A stretch of 55,865 nucleotides of DNA from Rhodanobacter sp. (GTDB lineage: Bacteria; Pseudomonadota; Gammaproteobacteria; Xanthomonadales; Rhodanobacteraceae), in assembly GCA_004322005.1 (NCBI GenBank), contig SCRF01000122.1, positions 1 to 55,865 of the forward strand, read 5' to 3'. This document shows positions 14,682-23,375 of this stretch, piece by piece. The translations under genes and the position numbers were made by a program. Within the stretch, counting starts at the first letter, position 1. Every line of letters starts with the position of its first letter. Below the pieces are notes generated by a model that was given only the letters and a program-made list of their open reading frames with translations, was not told where the DNA came from and ran no database searches.

Positions 14682-17386
14682 GCGCGATCGCTACCACCTG
14701 CCCCTACTGCGGCGTGGGCTGCGGCGTGCTGGCCCGCGTCGATGCGGCGGGCGGCGTGAACGTGGCGGGCGACCCGCGGCACCCGTCCAATGCCGGGCGG
14801 CTGTGCGTGAAGGGTGCCGCGCTGGGTGAAACCGTCGATCTGCGCAGTCGCCTGCTGCATCCGCTGCTGCGCGAGCCGGGCGCCATACCGCGCCGCGCGA
14901 GCTGGGACGAGGCACTGGACCGCGTGGCCCTGGGCCTGCGCCGCATCATCGACGAGCATGGCCCGGACGCGGTGGCGTTCTACGTCTCCGGCCAGCTGCT
15001 GACCGAGGACTACTACGTCGTCAACAAGCTGGCCAAGGGATATCTGGGCACCGCCAACATCGACACCAATTCGCGGCTGTGCATGTCCTCGGCGGTGGCG
15101 GGGCACCTGCGCGCGTTCGGCGAGGATCTGGTGCCCGGCTGTTACGACGATCTGGAGCAGGCCGACCTGGTGGTGCTGGTCGGTTCCAACACGGCCTGGT
15201 GCCACCCCATCGTGTTCCAGCGGATTGCCCAGGCCAGGGAGGCGCGGCCCGCGCTGCGGCTGGTGGTGATCGACCCGCGCCGCACGCCCACGGCCGAGTC
15301 GGCCGATCTGCACCTGCCGATCAAGCCCGGCACCGACGTGTGGCTGTTCAACGGCTTGCTGGCCTTCCTGTCACGGCATGGCGCGATGGATGCGGCCTTC
15401 GTCGGAGCGCATACGAACGGCTGTGCCGAGGCGCTGGCGGCGGCCGAGTCCGATGCCGGCGATCCGGCCGCGGTGGCGCGCCGCTGCGGCGTGCAGCTGC
15501 CCGACCTGCTGACCTTCTACCAATGGTTTGCGCGACACGAGAAAACGGTCAGCCTGTTTTCGCAGGGCGTGAACCAATCCTCCAGCGGCACCGACAAGGT
15601 CAACAGCATCATCAACTGCCACCTGCTTACCGGCCGCATCGGCAGGCCGGGCATGGGGCCGTTCTCGATCACCGGCCAACCCAACGCGATGGGCGGTCGC
15701 GAAGTGGGCGGGCTGGCCAACACGCTGGCGGCGCACATGGACCTGGCCAACCCCGCCCACCGCAACATCGTGCAGTCGTTCTGGCAATCGCCACGCATCG
15801 CCGAGCGGCCCGGGCTGAAGGCGGTGGCGCTGTTCGAGGCGATCGAGCGGGGCACCGTGAAAGCGGTCTGGATCATGGCCACCAACCCGGTGGTCAGCCT
15901 GCCCGATGCCGATCGGGCCAAGCGCGCGCTGGCGCGCTGCGAGCTGGTGGTCAGCTCGGACATCCTCGCGCTCACCGACACCAACGCCTTCGCCCACGTG
16001 CTGTTGCCCGCGCTGGGCTGGGGCGAGAAAGACGGCACCGTCACCAATTCCGAACGACGCATCTCGCGCCAGCGCGCCTTCCTGCCGGTGCCGGGCGAGG
16101 CGCGCGCCGACTGGCGCATCGTGTGCGAGGTGGCCCGGCGCATGGGCTACGCGCAGGGCTTCAATTTTGCCGATGCGCATGAAGTCTTCGACGAGCACGT
16201 GCGGCTCACCGCCTTCCGCAATCACGATGCGTCGGCCGATGGCCCGGCGGCCGCGCGCAGGGCGCTCGATCTCGGTGGGCTGGCCGGCCTGGATCGCGCC
16301 GGCTACGACGCGCTCGGCCCGGTGCAGTGGCCGATCGGGACCGACCGCGAGGGCACCGCCCGGCTGTTCGCCGATGCCCGCTACGCGCACGCCGACGGCC
16401 GCGCACGCTTCATCGCCACCATCGCGCGTGCGCCGGCCCACGCGCCCGATCGCGAGTACCCGCTGATCCTCAACACCGGCCGTGTGCGCGACCAGTGGCA
16501 CAGCATGACGCGCACCGGCAAGTCGCCGCGACTGGCCGGCCATACCCCCGAGCCGTTCATCGACATGCACCCGCGCGATGCCTTGCTGTGTGGCGTGCAC
16601 GAGGGCGAGCTGGCGCGGGTGCGCTCGCGCTGGGGCGCGCTGGTGGCCCGCGTGCGGCATGGTGGCGGCATCCTGGCCGGCAACGTGTTCGTGCCGATCC
16701 ACTGGAACGACCAGTTCGCCTCCGACGCGCGGGTGGGCAGCGTGGTCAACCCGGTGGTCGATCCGATCTCCGGCGAGCCGGAGTTCAAACATACGCCGGT
16801 GCGGGTGGAACCGTTCGCGGTGCGCTGGTACGGCTTCGCGCTCAGCCGGCAGCCGCTGGCAGCCGCCGAGCTGACCTACTGGACGTCCATTCAAGGTGAG
16901 CAATTCCTGCGTTACGAGGTGGCCGGCCATCCGCGGCTGGACGATCGCAGCGGGTGGGCGCGTGCGTGGCTCGGCGCCACCGACGCGGAGGCCGACTGGC
17001 TGGAGTACGAGGATCGCAGCGCCGGCGTCTATCGCGCCGCGCACGTGGTCGAGAACCGCATCGAGTCCTGTGTGTTTGTCTCGTCACGTCCCGAGTTGCC
17101 GGCGCGCACCTGGCTGTCGGGCCTGTTCGTGCAGGAGCGACTGGAGGAGGCCGACCGGGTGGGTCTGCTGGTCGGCGAGCCGTCGGGGCCGGGGGCCGAC
17201 AGCGGGCCGATGGTGTGCTCGTGCTTCGGCGTGGGCCGCCACACGATCTGCGATGCGATTCGCAAGCAGGGCTTCGAGCATCCCGCGCAGATCACCGCCA
17301 GCCTGCGCGCCGGCGGCAACTGCGGCTCGTGCGTGCCGGAGTTGCGTCAGCTGATTGCGGAAGTTCGCGCCGCCGCGGGGATCTGA
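14678..17386 (+). CDS. nasA: assimilatory nitrate reductase, catalytic subunit with C-terminal BFD domain
   Basis: 902-residue molybdopterin enzyme reducing nitrate to nitrite in the cytoplasm. The N-terminus holds the 4Fe-4S motif CPYCGVGCGVL...LCVKG; the bis-MGD domains follow (SRLCMSS, SQGVNQSSSGTDKVNS, GRIGRPGMGPFSITGQPNAM, TNPVVSLPD, RVRDQWHSMTRTGKSP). Residues from about 850 form a BFD 2Fe-2S domain (CSCFGVGRHTICDAI...CGSCVPEL). No signal peptide. ATG at 14678 overlaps the preceding stop (ATGA). Ten bases separate its stop from the convergent hemD-like gene and no terminator hairpin is obvious there. Confidence 0.96.
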   Translation: MSAIATTCPYCGVGCGVLARVDAAGGVNVAGDPRHPSNAGRLCVKGAALGETVDLRSRLLHPLLREPGAIPRRASWDEALDRVALGLRRIIDEHGPDAVAFYVSGQLLTEDYYVVNKLAKGYLGTANIDTNSRLCMSSAVAGHLRAFGEDLVPGCYDDLEQADLVVLVGSNTAWCHPIVFQRIAQAREARPALRLVVIDPRRTPTAESADLHLPIKPGTDVWLFNGLLAFLSRHGAMDAAFVGAHTNGCAEALAAAESDAGDPAAVARRCGVQLPDLLTFYQWFARHEKTVSLFSQGVNQSSSGTDKVNSIINCHLLTGRIGRPGMGPFSITGQPNAMGGREVGGLANTLAAHMDLANPAHRNIVQSFWQSPRIAERPGLKAVALFEAIERGTVKAVWIMATNPVVSLPDADRAKRALARCELVVSSDILALTDTNAFAHVLLPALGWGEKDGTVTNSERRISRQRAFLPVPGEARADWRIVCEVARRMGYAQGFNFADAHEVFDEHVRLTAFRNHDASADGPAAARRALDLGGLAGLDRAGYDALGPVQWPIGTDREGTARLFADARYAHADGRARFIATIARAPAHAPDREYPLILNTGRVRDQWHSMTRTGKSPRLAGHTPEPFIDMHPRDALLCGVHEGELARVRSRWGALVARVRHGGGILAGNVFVPIHWNDQFASDARVGSVVNPVVDPISGEPEFKHTPVRVEPFAVRWYGFALSRQPLAAAELTYWTSIQGEQFLRYEVAGHPRLDDRSGWARAWLGATDAEADWLEYEDRSAGVYRAAHVVENRIESCVFVSSRPELPARTWLSGLFVQERLEEADRVGLLVGEPSGPGADSGPMVCSCFGVGRHTICDAIRKQGFEHPAQITASLRAGGNCGSCVPELRQLIAEVRAAAGI

Positions 17387-17395
17387 GAACGCAGC

Positions 17396-18247
17396 TCACG
17401 CGTCCGGCGGCGCGCCGAAGTGGCGGATCAGCGCCTGGGTGAGTGGCTTGAGGTAATAGCTGTCGGCGGGGATCACCTGCGCCGTCACGCCGCGCACGCT
17501 CAGCGCGTCGGCCACCACCGGCCCGATCGCCGCCACCATGGTGCGTGCCAGTGCCTGCCGCAGCAGCTCGCCCTGCCGCGCGGCCTCGGCCACCCGGAAC
17601 AGCCGCTCCACCTGCTGCATGCTGGTAAACGCGACCGCATCGATGCGGCCCTCGCGCATCTGCCCGATCAGCGTCAGCACCTCGGCGTCCGCCGCCGCGT
17701 CGGCGTAGACGTAGGGCGCCACCGGCAGCGCCCGCGCGCCGGCGCCGGCGAGAAAATCCATCAGCGGCGCGTTCGGCTCGACGCCGTACAGCTGCACGCC
17801 GACCCGCCGGCCGCGCAAGTCGAGACCCTGCAGCAGGGCGATCACCCCGGGCGTGGTGGCCGGCTCGGCGACCAGGGTGGGCTTCAGACCCAGCTCGCGC
17901 AGCACGCGTCCGGGCTTGGGGCCGCGTGCGATCGTGCGCACCGCGCCGAGCCGGCCGACAAAGGCCGCGCGCAGTTCGGGGACGTGCCGATCGAGCGCGC
18001 CCAGCAGGCGGCGCAGGCCCTCGCCGGTGAACACGATCAGGTCGTCGCAGCCGCCGGCGCAGAACAGCCGCAGCCAGGTCAGTACCGGCGCGGGATCGGG
18101 CGCGTCGCGGATATCGATCAGCGGACAGCGCAACACCGTGGCACCACGCCGTTCCAGCAGCGTGGCGAACACGTCCAGCTCGCGCGATTCGGGCACCGCG
18201 ATGCGGCGACCCTGCAGCGCGCGGTCGGGTTCGGCTTGGGGGGTCAT
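17396..18247 (-). CDS. hemD: uroporphyrinogen-III synthase-like protein
   Basis: 283-residue two-lobed HemD-fold protein converting hydroxymethylbilane to uroporphyrinogen III, the precursor of haem and sirohaem. Visible features: the GRRIAVPESRELDVFATLL start, LIVFTGEGLRRLL, GRRVGVQLYGVEPN and AVAFTSMQQVERLF. It lies beside the nitrate genes and just downstream of a broken sirohaem synthase gene, so it may once have been the second gene of a sirohaem operon. The annotation is by fold; HemD proteins diverge fast and this may be a second copy used for nitrate assimilation. Confidence 0.82.
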   Translation of the reverse strand: MTPQAEPDRALQGRRIAVPESRELDVFATLLERRGATVLRCPLIDIRDAPDPAPVLTWLRLFCAGGCDDLIVFTGEGLRRLLGALDRHVPELRAAFVGRLGAVRTIARGPKPGRVLRELGLKPTLVAEPATTPGVIALLQGLDLRGRRVGVQLYGVEPNAPLMDFLAGAGARALPVAPYVYADAAADAEVLTLIGQMREGRIDAVAFTSMQQVERLFRVAEAARQGELLRQALARTMVAAIGPVVADALSVRGVTAQVIPADSYYLKPLTQALIRHFGAPPDA

Positions 18248-18331
18248 GCGGCGCGTCCTCGCGGTGGTGGATAGCTGCCCCGCAGTGTGCGCCTTCGCGC
18301 GCGGCGCATCACGCGCAAGCTCGGCGCGGGT

Positions 18332-18603
18332 TCATGCCGCACCGCGGTCGCGCAGCAACGTGCCGAACCACGCGTTGTCATCGGCCATCGCGGCCACCGT
18401 GCCGACGAATCGGTGGCCGCGATCACCAACCACACCTCGTCCAGCCATGCCGGCTGGAACTCTCCCTCGAGATGTTCGACACGTCCTTCGACAGTCCACT
18501 GCGCCAGGGCATGCTGGAGTTGCGGCGCACCGACCCGTACCCGCGCACCGGCGTCGAGCAAAGCCGCAGCCTTGCGTTCGGCCACGCTGCCGCTTGTCGG
18601 TAC
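18332..18603 (-). pseudogene. cysG: remnant of sirohaem synthase (precorrin-2 dehydrogenase domain)
   Basis: Reading leftward from about 18603 the frame gives SGSVAERKAAALLDAGARVR, then GEFQPAWLDEVWLVIAATD, which is the NAD-binding domain of CysG/Met8. The N-terminal glycine motif is lost (a stop lies just upstream), a frameshift follows ATD, the shifted frame continues RFVGTVAAMADDNAWF, and a stop comes at 18332. The ferrochelatase and methyltransferase parts are absent. Truncation coincides with the transposase debris upstream. Confidence 0.75.
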
Positions 18604-18799
18604 TGGTCATGGCACAGGCTCCATGGCGAAGACCCGCCTGGACGGTGCTGTCAATGTATCGCAATGTTGCCGGGAAAACGTGCCCGCCAGCGCTCTCCAC
18701 CAATCAAATGCCGGCCCTTGTGCAGGGCCTTGCAGCCGCTCCTTCCGGACCGCCAAACGAGGTTGGTCGCCGTGGACAGAACCTGGTCATGACTGACTT

Positions 18800-19020
18800 C
18801 GCATGATTCTTCGGTACGCCCCGCCGCAGCATGGACAGCGTGACAGCTGGCGCGCGATGACGCGGGCGAGGCGGAAGCGCGTGGTGATGAAAGCCGCGCC
18901 AGTTGCGTCCTTCGTAGTGGCCACGGCCGAGTTCCTGCTTGAGTTCCAGGCAATTCCGCTCGATGCGCCAACGGTGATCGCCATTCATGGCGGCATGGCG
19001 CAAAACGCCAGTCCCCCGCC
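18800..19020 (-). pseudogene. remnant of IS701-type transposase
   Basis: The frame contains WRIERNCLELKQELGRGHYE followed by GRNWRGFHHHA, the C-terminal catalytic signature of IS701-family DDE transposases. An internal deletion and frameshift join it directly to IARQLSRCPCCG, the usual C-terminal tail. No N-terminal half and no inverted ends are visible. 18604-18800 is unassigned debris. Confidence 0.75.
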
Positions 19021-19147
19021 CGCCCGCCTTCGCCACAGCAACTGACCAGGCTCGCCAGGAACACTGATCAATCGTCGACTGGCCGACTTCGACCATTATG
19101 AGAAGCTCCCAGTTATGAGAAGTTCCGGGGTGGCGAGCGCCCCCGGA

Positions 19148-19456
19148 TCACTTGGCGGATGCCGGGTGTTGATGCTCTTCTCGTGAGGCGGCGGCGTTGA
19201 TGCTCCCCGCAGGTTGCCTAGCCTCCAGATAGGGCCGCACGCAGTCGATGGTGGCGTAGTGCCACAGCTCGTCCATCGTCACCCGGCGCGCACGCCAGGC
19301 CTCGCACAGCGCCTCCAGCGCCACGTCAAGGCCGATCTTGTTGCGGTACTTGAAGCAGTCCGCCACCGTCTTGGCCGGGTTGAATACCGGTACGCTGATG
19401 TCATCCACCTCGACCCGCTCGATGCCCTCGCTCAGCGCGGTACCGGACATGCGCAC
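19148..19456 (-). pseudogene. C-terminal remnant of AbiEi-type antitoxin
   Basis: The frame reads MSGTALSEGIERVEVDDISV, then PAKTVADCFKYRNKIGLDVA and RRVTMDELWHYA, the conserved C-terminal part of type IV AbiEi antitoxins. The N-terminal DNA-binding half has been replaced by a 78-bp piece of IS630 transposase that stays in frame, and the C-terminal tail is abnormal. No AbiEii toxin gene follows. 19021-19147 shows nothing recognisable. Confidence 0.75.
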
Positions 19457-19534
19457 CAACCACTCGGCGTGGGTGTGGCGCGGCTGGCACTGACCGATGA
19501 CCTGACCATCAAGCACATTGAGCGCGGCGAACAG
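19457..19534 (-). mobile_element. 78-bp internal fragment of IS630 transposase gene
   Basis: Identical to 21368-21445 of the intact IS630 copy except for one base. It encodes AALNVLDGQVIGQCQPRHTH in the transposase frame. It contains neither inverted end, so it is a recombination relic, not a transposed element. It joins the HsdR and AbiEi fragments. Confidence 0.9.
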
Positions 19535-19596
19535 CCGTGGGCGGCGAGGTGGTCGCAGATCGCCTGCTCGAAATGGACTTCCTTGTGCAGGTTCAT
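19535..19596 (-). pseudogene. hsdR: N-terminal fragment of type I restriction subunit HsdR
   Basis: MNLHKEVHFEQAICDHLAAH is the characteristic first 20 residues of one HsdR subgroup, preceded by GAGGGAAGG as ribosome site. The gene is cut after residue 21 by the IS630 fragment. The remaining 1,000 or so residues of a normal HsdR are gone. Confidence 0.65.
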
Positions 19597-19647
19597 GCCT
19601 GGCCTTCCCTCGTGTCAGGTACATCGTCGGTAAACAGGCGCACATAC

Positions 19648-19749
19648 GGCTCGTAACGGAACCGCCGGCGGCAGTTCGTCCTGGCGATGCAGGAACAGCT
19701 CCAGCTCACCAAGCAGGCGCGGCACCTCGTCCTGGGGCGGGGGCACATA
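19648..19749 (-). pseudogene. fragment of a Fic-family protein
   Basis: 34 residues starting YVPPPQDEVPRLLGELELFL match the segment that precedes the HPF catalytic motif in Fic AMP-transferases; the catalytic loop itself is missing. The frame runs on into unrelated sequence before the HsdR start. 19750-19998 holds nothing else recognisable. Confidence 0.6.
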
Positions 19750-19998
19750 TTCAAGTCAGCATTGAACAAGATGGCCCGACCTTGGCTGGCTGGGGCGGTG
19801 GTCTCCGGTGGGGCAGCCGAGATCAGCGACGCCGCTAATTTCAGTTCCCGCACGAAGTGAAATCAGCGGACACGACAACGCTCAGTTGCCGGAATCTCAC
19901 GCCAACCACATTCGAGGGTCCCAGCTGTCGCCTAAAAGGCGACGATCGTTGCCTTGTGGGCAACACGCGACATGTCGCAAAAATCTCCGAGCAGCCAC

Positions 19999-20928
19999 TC
20001 AACGCTCGTCGTAGCTACGCTCCAGCAACGGCAGGGCGCGCTGAAGATCGGCCTGGTTCCGCAGGCACAGCTCAAGATCCCCTGTACCCCAGGTACCGAT
20101 GTTGCGCACGTCGCGGCTGAAGCCCGCTTCCAAGGCGACCGTATCGGGGTTCAACTTGAGCATGACCAGCAGCTTGTCCTTGTACGGAATCACGCAAGCA
20201 AAGTTTTTCAGTCGGCGGAACGCGACGTACAGCTTCAAGTGCTTTTCCTGCACGTCGTCGCCTAACGCGAGCAACTGGCTGGAAACTGCCTCGTACAGAG
20301 CACGGATTTCCGGGTGCGCCTGTTCCAGTTGTTCCTCGGCGGTCTTGTCCTTGCCGACCGGCTTTGTCTTGGCGGGCGTGGTGCCGTCCACCGGCTTCTC
20401 CTTGACCGTGGTGGCGTCATCCACAGTCACGGCGTTGACCAAGTCGAGCAGCAACAAGTCATCGCCGAACAGCTTGTAGCGGATCAGCTCGATATTGCGC
20501 GGTATCTGTTGCACGGCGTGCTGGTCGTAGCGGGTGAAGTCGGCGGCGATGCACAGCAGCCGGGTACCGGTCCAGTCGATGTCGTTGGCCACATCCTTGC
20601 CCAGCTTTTCCATCACCAACCACTGGAACTCGGCACGGTGATCGAGCAGCCAGTCCAGATAGAACAGGCCCTGGCTCATCACGTTTTCATTGCTGTGTCG
20701 CTTGTACTCGATGATGACCGGACAACTGTTCTCGTCCAGGCCCAATGAGTCGATACGGCCGCGATGCGTCTTGCCGGTGGCGTATTCGCTGGCGAGGAAG
20801 CGCACGCCGAGGAAGGTCGGCATCTGTGCCTCAATCAGAGTCTGCAACTGCTTTTCGACCGAAGCGGCACGGCCGGACAATTCCACCGCACTGCCGCCGG
20901 TCTGGCGGAACAACTGGATATCGCTCAT
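19999..20928 (-). CDS. DUF5655/PD-(D/E)XK nuclease-like protein
   Basis: 309-residue protein. Around residues 60-75 it shows RIDSLGLDENSCPVIIEYKR, the D-x(n)-E-x-K pattern of a restriction-endonuclease-like fold. The C-terminal third (ALYEAVSSQLLALGDDVQEK... and the Lys/Leu-rich stretch after it) resembles DUF5655, often attached to such nucleases. A Lys/Thr-rich linker (residues about 175-200) separates the two. It is intact although its neighbours are broken, which suggests either retained function or more recent arrival. A nucleic-acid-directed or defence role is inference. Confidence 0.75.
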   Translation of the reverse strand: MSDIQLFRQTGGSAVELSGRAASVEKQLQTLIEAQMPTFLGVRFLASEYATGKTHRGRIDSLGLDENSCPVIIEYKRHSNENVMSQGLFYLDWLLDHRAEFQWLVMEKLGKDVANDIDWTGTRLLCIAADFTRYDQHAVQQIPRNIELIRYKLFGDDLLLLDLVNAVTVDDATTVKEKPVDGTTPAKTKPVGKDKTAEEQLEQAHPEIRALYEAVSSQLLALGDDVQEKHLKLYVAFRRLKNFACVIPYKDKLLVMLKLNPDTVALEAGFSRDVRNIGTWGTGDLELCLRNQADLQRALPLLERSYDER

Positions 20929-20986
20929 GCCCTACTCCCTGTAATTCCGTGAATCCCCATTGCCAATGCAACCATGCCGGATGCCG

Positions 20987-22105
20987 CTAGTGTAGTGCTT
21001 CATTCTGTTTGGAACTTAAGCGGCGATTGGCGCGGATGACCTTTTGGAGGATGTCACGCGCGCTCTTGGTCCAGATGAAGGGCTTGGGTTGGATGTTGTG
21101 GTGAGCGACGTACGCCTCGATCGCGGTCACCAGTTCGGGCACGCTGGTGAACACGCCGCGGCGCAGGCGTTCGGTGGTGATGTCGCGGAAGAAGCGCTCG
21201 ACCATGTTCAGCCACGAGGCCGAGGTCGGGGTGAAGTGCATGTGGAAGCGTGGGTGCTTGGCCAGCCAGTCCCGCACCACCGGGTGCTTGTGGGTGGCGT
21301 AGTTGTCGGCGATCAGGTGCAGCGTCTTGTCTTTGGGCGTTTCACGATCAATTGGCCGCAGGAACTTCAACCACTCGGCGTGGGTGTGGCGCGGCTGGCA
21401 CTGACCGATCACCTGACCATCAAGCACATTGAGCGCGGCGAACAGGGTGGTCGTGCCGTGACGTTTGTAGTCGTGCGTCATCGTCTGGGCACGCCCTTTC
21501 TTCAGCGGCAATCCCGGCTGCGTGCGGTCCAATGCCTGCACTTGGCTTTTCTCGTCGCAGCACAACACCAGGGCATGCTCGGGCGGCGCCATATACAACC
21601 CCACGATGTCTTCGAGCTTCTCGACAAACTTCGCATCGCGCGAGATCTTGAAACCCCGCACGAGGTGCGGCTTCAACCCGTTCGCACGCCAATGGCGCGA
21701 GACACTGGCGGCACTGATGCCCAGCTCAGCGGCCATCGTGCGCGTGCTCCAATGGGTGGCTGCCACCGGCTTGCTCTGCGTGGTCAGTTCCACCAGCCGG
21801 GCGACGTCGACCTTCGATGGCGGCGCGCCACGCGGGCGGTCGCGCTCGATACCGGCAAGCCGATGCCGGGCATAGCGTTCGCGCCAGCGGGCCACCTGGC
21901 TCCGCCCGAGACTCAACTGCTCGGCAATCGCCTTGTTCTGCTTACCCTCGGCCGCCAGCAAGACGATCCGGGCGCGCTGCATGAGCCGGACGCTGGTGAG
22001 CTTGGAGCGCACCAGCTGGGTGAGCTCGCTATGCTCCTCGTCGCTCAGCACAATGTTGGGGGCAACTCGCACGCCATTTCTCCCGCGGGCCTCGTAGTAA
22101 AACAT
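20987..22105 (-). CDS. IS630-family transposase
   Basis: 372-residue DDE transposase in one uninterrupted frame. The N-terminal half is a helix-turn-helix region (KAIAEQLSLGRSQVARWRER and MAAELGISAASVSRHWRANG). The catalytic acidic residues fall in VLCCDEKSQVQ, HLIADNYATHKHP and SWLNMVERFFRDI. The start at 22105 is 48 bp inside the right end of the element. The stop codon TAG is built from the duplicated target TA plus the neighbouring host base, so its exact C-terminus depends on insertion site. Confidence 0.95.
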   Translation of the reverse strand: MFYYEARGRNGVRVAPNIVLSDEEHSELTQLVRSKLTSVRLMQRARIVLLAAEGKQNKAIAEQLSLGRSQVARWRERYARHRLAGIERDRPRGAPPSKVDVARLVELTTQSKPVAATHWSTRTMAAELGISAASVSRHWRANGLKPHLVRGFKISRDAKFVEKLEDIVGLYMAPPEHALVLCCDEKSQVQALDRTQPGLPLKKGRAQTMTHDYKRHGTTTLFAALNVLDGQVIGQCQPRHTHAEWLKFLRPIDRETPKDKTLHLIADNYATHKHPVVRDWLAKHPRFHMHFTPTSASWLNMVERFFRDITTERLRRGVFTSVPELVTAIEAYVAHHNIQPKPFIWTKSARDILQKVIRANRRLSSKQNEALH

Positions 22106-22153
22106 AAGACCCGCGGGTCGCTTATAAGTTCCTCTAAGATTGCAACACTACAC
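20990..22153. mobile_element. complete IS630-family insertion sequence
   Basis: 1,164 bp with imperfect terminal inverted repeats (GTGTAGTGCTTCATTCT at the left, GTGTAGTGTTGCAATCT as complement of the right end) flanked by TA duplications at 20988-20989 and 22154-22155, the signature of IS630/mariner insertion. Inserted exactly at the stop codon of the HNH-like fragment. The inverted ends and transposase are intact, so it may be active. Confidence 0.95.
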
Positions 22154-22332
22154 TAGCCGATGCCGCTCCACTTGCTGACTTCGTTGACCAGCAGGCCACC
22201 GCCGAACTTTGCGATGGCGCGACCGATCTTGCGCAGTTGACTCGGCGGCTCTTGCAGTTGCGGCGGGTACACGTCGCAGCCAGTCTTGAACTCGAACCAG
22301 CGATTGTCCGTCACCCCGAGCCAGAACTTCAT
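22153..22332 (-). pseudogene. short protein with HNH-endonuclease-like N-terminus
   Basis: 59-residue frame preceded by AAGGAAGGGAG. The first 15 residues (MKFWLGVTDNRWFEF) are the usual start of a family of HNH restriction endonucleases, but the remainder (PPQLQEPPSQLRKIGRAIAK) does not continue that family, so the gene looks like a deletion fusion. The IS630 copy lies at its stop codon and regenerates TAG. 22333-22455 holds nothing else. Confidence 0.45.
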
Positions 22333-22455
22333 GCCACTCCCTTCCTTCAACGCCGCGCGAAACTGAAGCGAACCGAGTATGCACTCGCGAACGCGTTCAG
22401 GCCATGTCGCGCAAAAGATCACCTGCATGCGCAGTTGATTGATTGGGAAGGGAAT

Positions 22456-22532
22456 TGGTGGCTATGGGTGGACTCGAACCACCGACCCCAGCATTATGAG
22501 TGCTGTGCTCTAACCGGCTGAGCTACATAGCC
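22456..22532 (-). tRNA. tRNA-Met (CAT), elongator
   Basis: Cloverleaf with acceptor GGCTATG/CATAGCC, D-arm AGCTCAGCCGGTTAGAGC, anticodon loop CTCATAA with stem CAGCA/TGCTG, T-loop GGTTCGAGTCC, and an encoded CCA end at 22456-22458. The G1-C72 pair and stem sequence identify the elongator type, not the initiator. Its 3' end faces the decayed island, a usual integration site for mobile islands. Confidence 0.97.
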
Positions 22533-22723
22533 TTGGGGATGCCCGCCACGCCGGCGTGCGGGGATCCGGGCGGGGCGCGGCAGTGTAGTCGGGTCGACGG
22601 ATCGGTTCAAGTCCGATGCCGCGGACGTGCTTGCCGGGGCTTCACGCACTATGGTTGAATCGGCGGCAGGACTGGATGCGGTTTCAACGGCGGATTCCAC
22701 GCCGGACCGCTCCAGGAGGCGAA

Positions 22724-23284
22724 ATGATCGACGTTGATGGCTATCGTCCGAATGTTGGCATCGTGCTGCTTGGCGCGGACGGCCGGCTGTTCTGGGCGCG
22801 CCGCATCAATCGCGATGGCTGGCAGTTTCCGCAAGGCGGCATGCGTACCGACGAAACCCCGCTGGAGGCGATGTACCGCGAGCTGGAAGAGGAAACCGGG
22901 CTTGCGCCGCAGCATGTGGAGGTGATCGCGTCCACCCATGGCTGGCTGCGTTATCGCCTGCCCAACCGGTATGTGCGCCACCACCAGCGCCCCACCTGCA
23001 TCGGCCAGAAGCAGGTGTGGTTCCTGCTCAAGCTGGTCGGCGGCGAGGAAGCCTTGAAGCTGGACGCCTGCGACAAGCCGGAGTTCGATATCTGGCGCTG
23101 GGTGGATTTCTGGTACCCGGCGGCACACGTGGTCAATTTCAAACGACAGGTTTACGAGCGGGCGCTGCGCCACTTCGCACCGCTGGTGGAAGGCCTGTTC
23201 AGTGTCGAACTCGGCACCGTGCCGCCACGCAACGGCACCGAGCTCCCGCCCGACGGGCCACACGACGGCCGCGAGGCTGCCTGA
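22724..23284 (+). CDS. rppH: RNA pyrophosphohydrolase
   Basis: 186-residue Nudix enzyme that removes pyrophosphate from 5'-triphosphate mRNA and so starts decay. The start [20 protein letters not shown] is diagnostic, and the Nudix box is [28 protein letters not shown] lies five bases before the ATG at 22724; the frame is open further upstream but without support. The C-terminal Pro/Gly-rich tail is non-conserved. 22533-22723 shows no gene. Confidence 0.96.
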   Translation: MIDVDGYRPNVGIVLLGADGRLFWARRINRDGWQFPQGGMRTDETPLEAMYRELEEETGLAPQHVEVIASTHGWLRYRLPNRYVRHHQRPTCIGQKQVWFLLKLVGGEEALKLDACDKPEFDIWRWVDFWYPAAHVVNFKRQVYERALRHFAPLVEGLFSVELGTVPPRNGTELPPDGPHDGREAA

Positions 23285-23375
23285 ACGAGGGGCTGACGCA
23301 TTGAAGCGTGCCGTCGTTCCTTGACGCTTTCGTCACAACCGGGCTATACCACTGCCTTTGCCCGGGATCGTCCGC

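Noticed and set aside
18604-22532. attachment-site duplication of the tRNA-Met 3' end
   Set aside because: No second copy of the tRNA end was found in the window, so the island boundary remains inferred.
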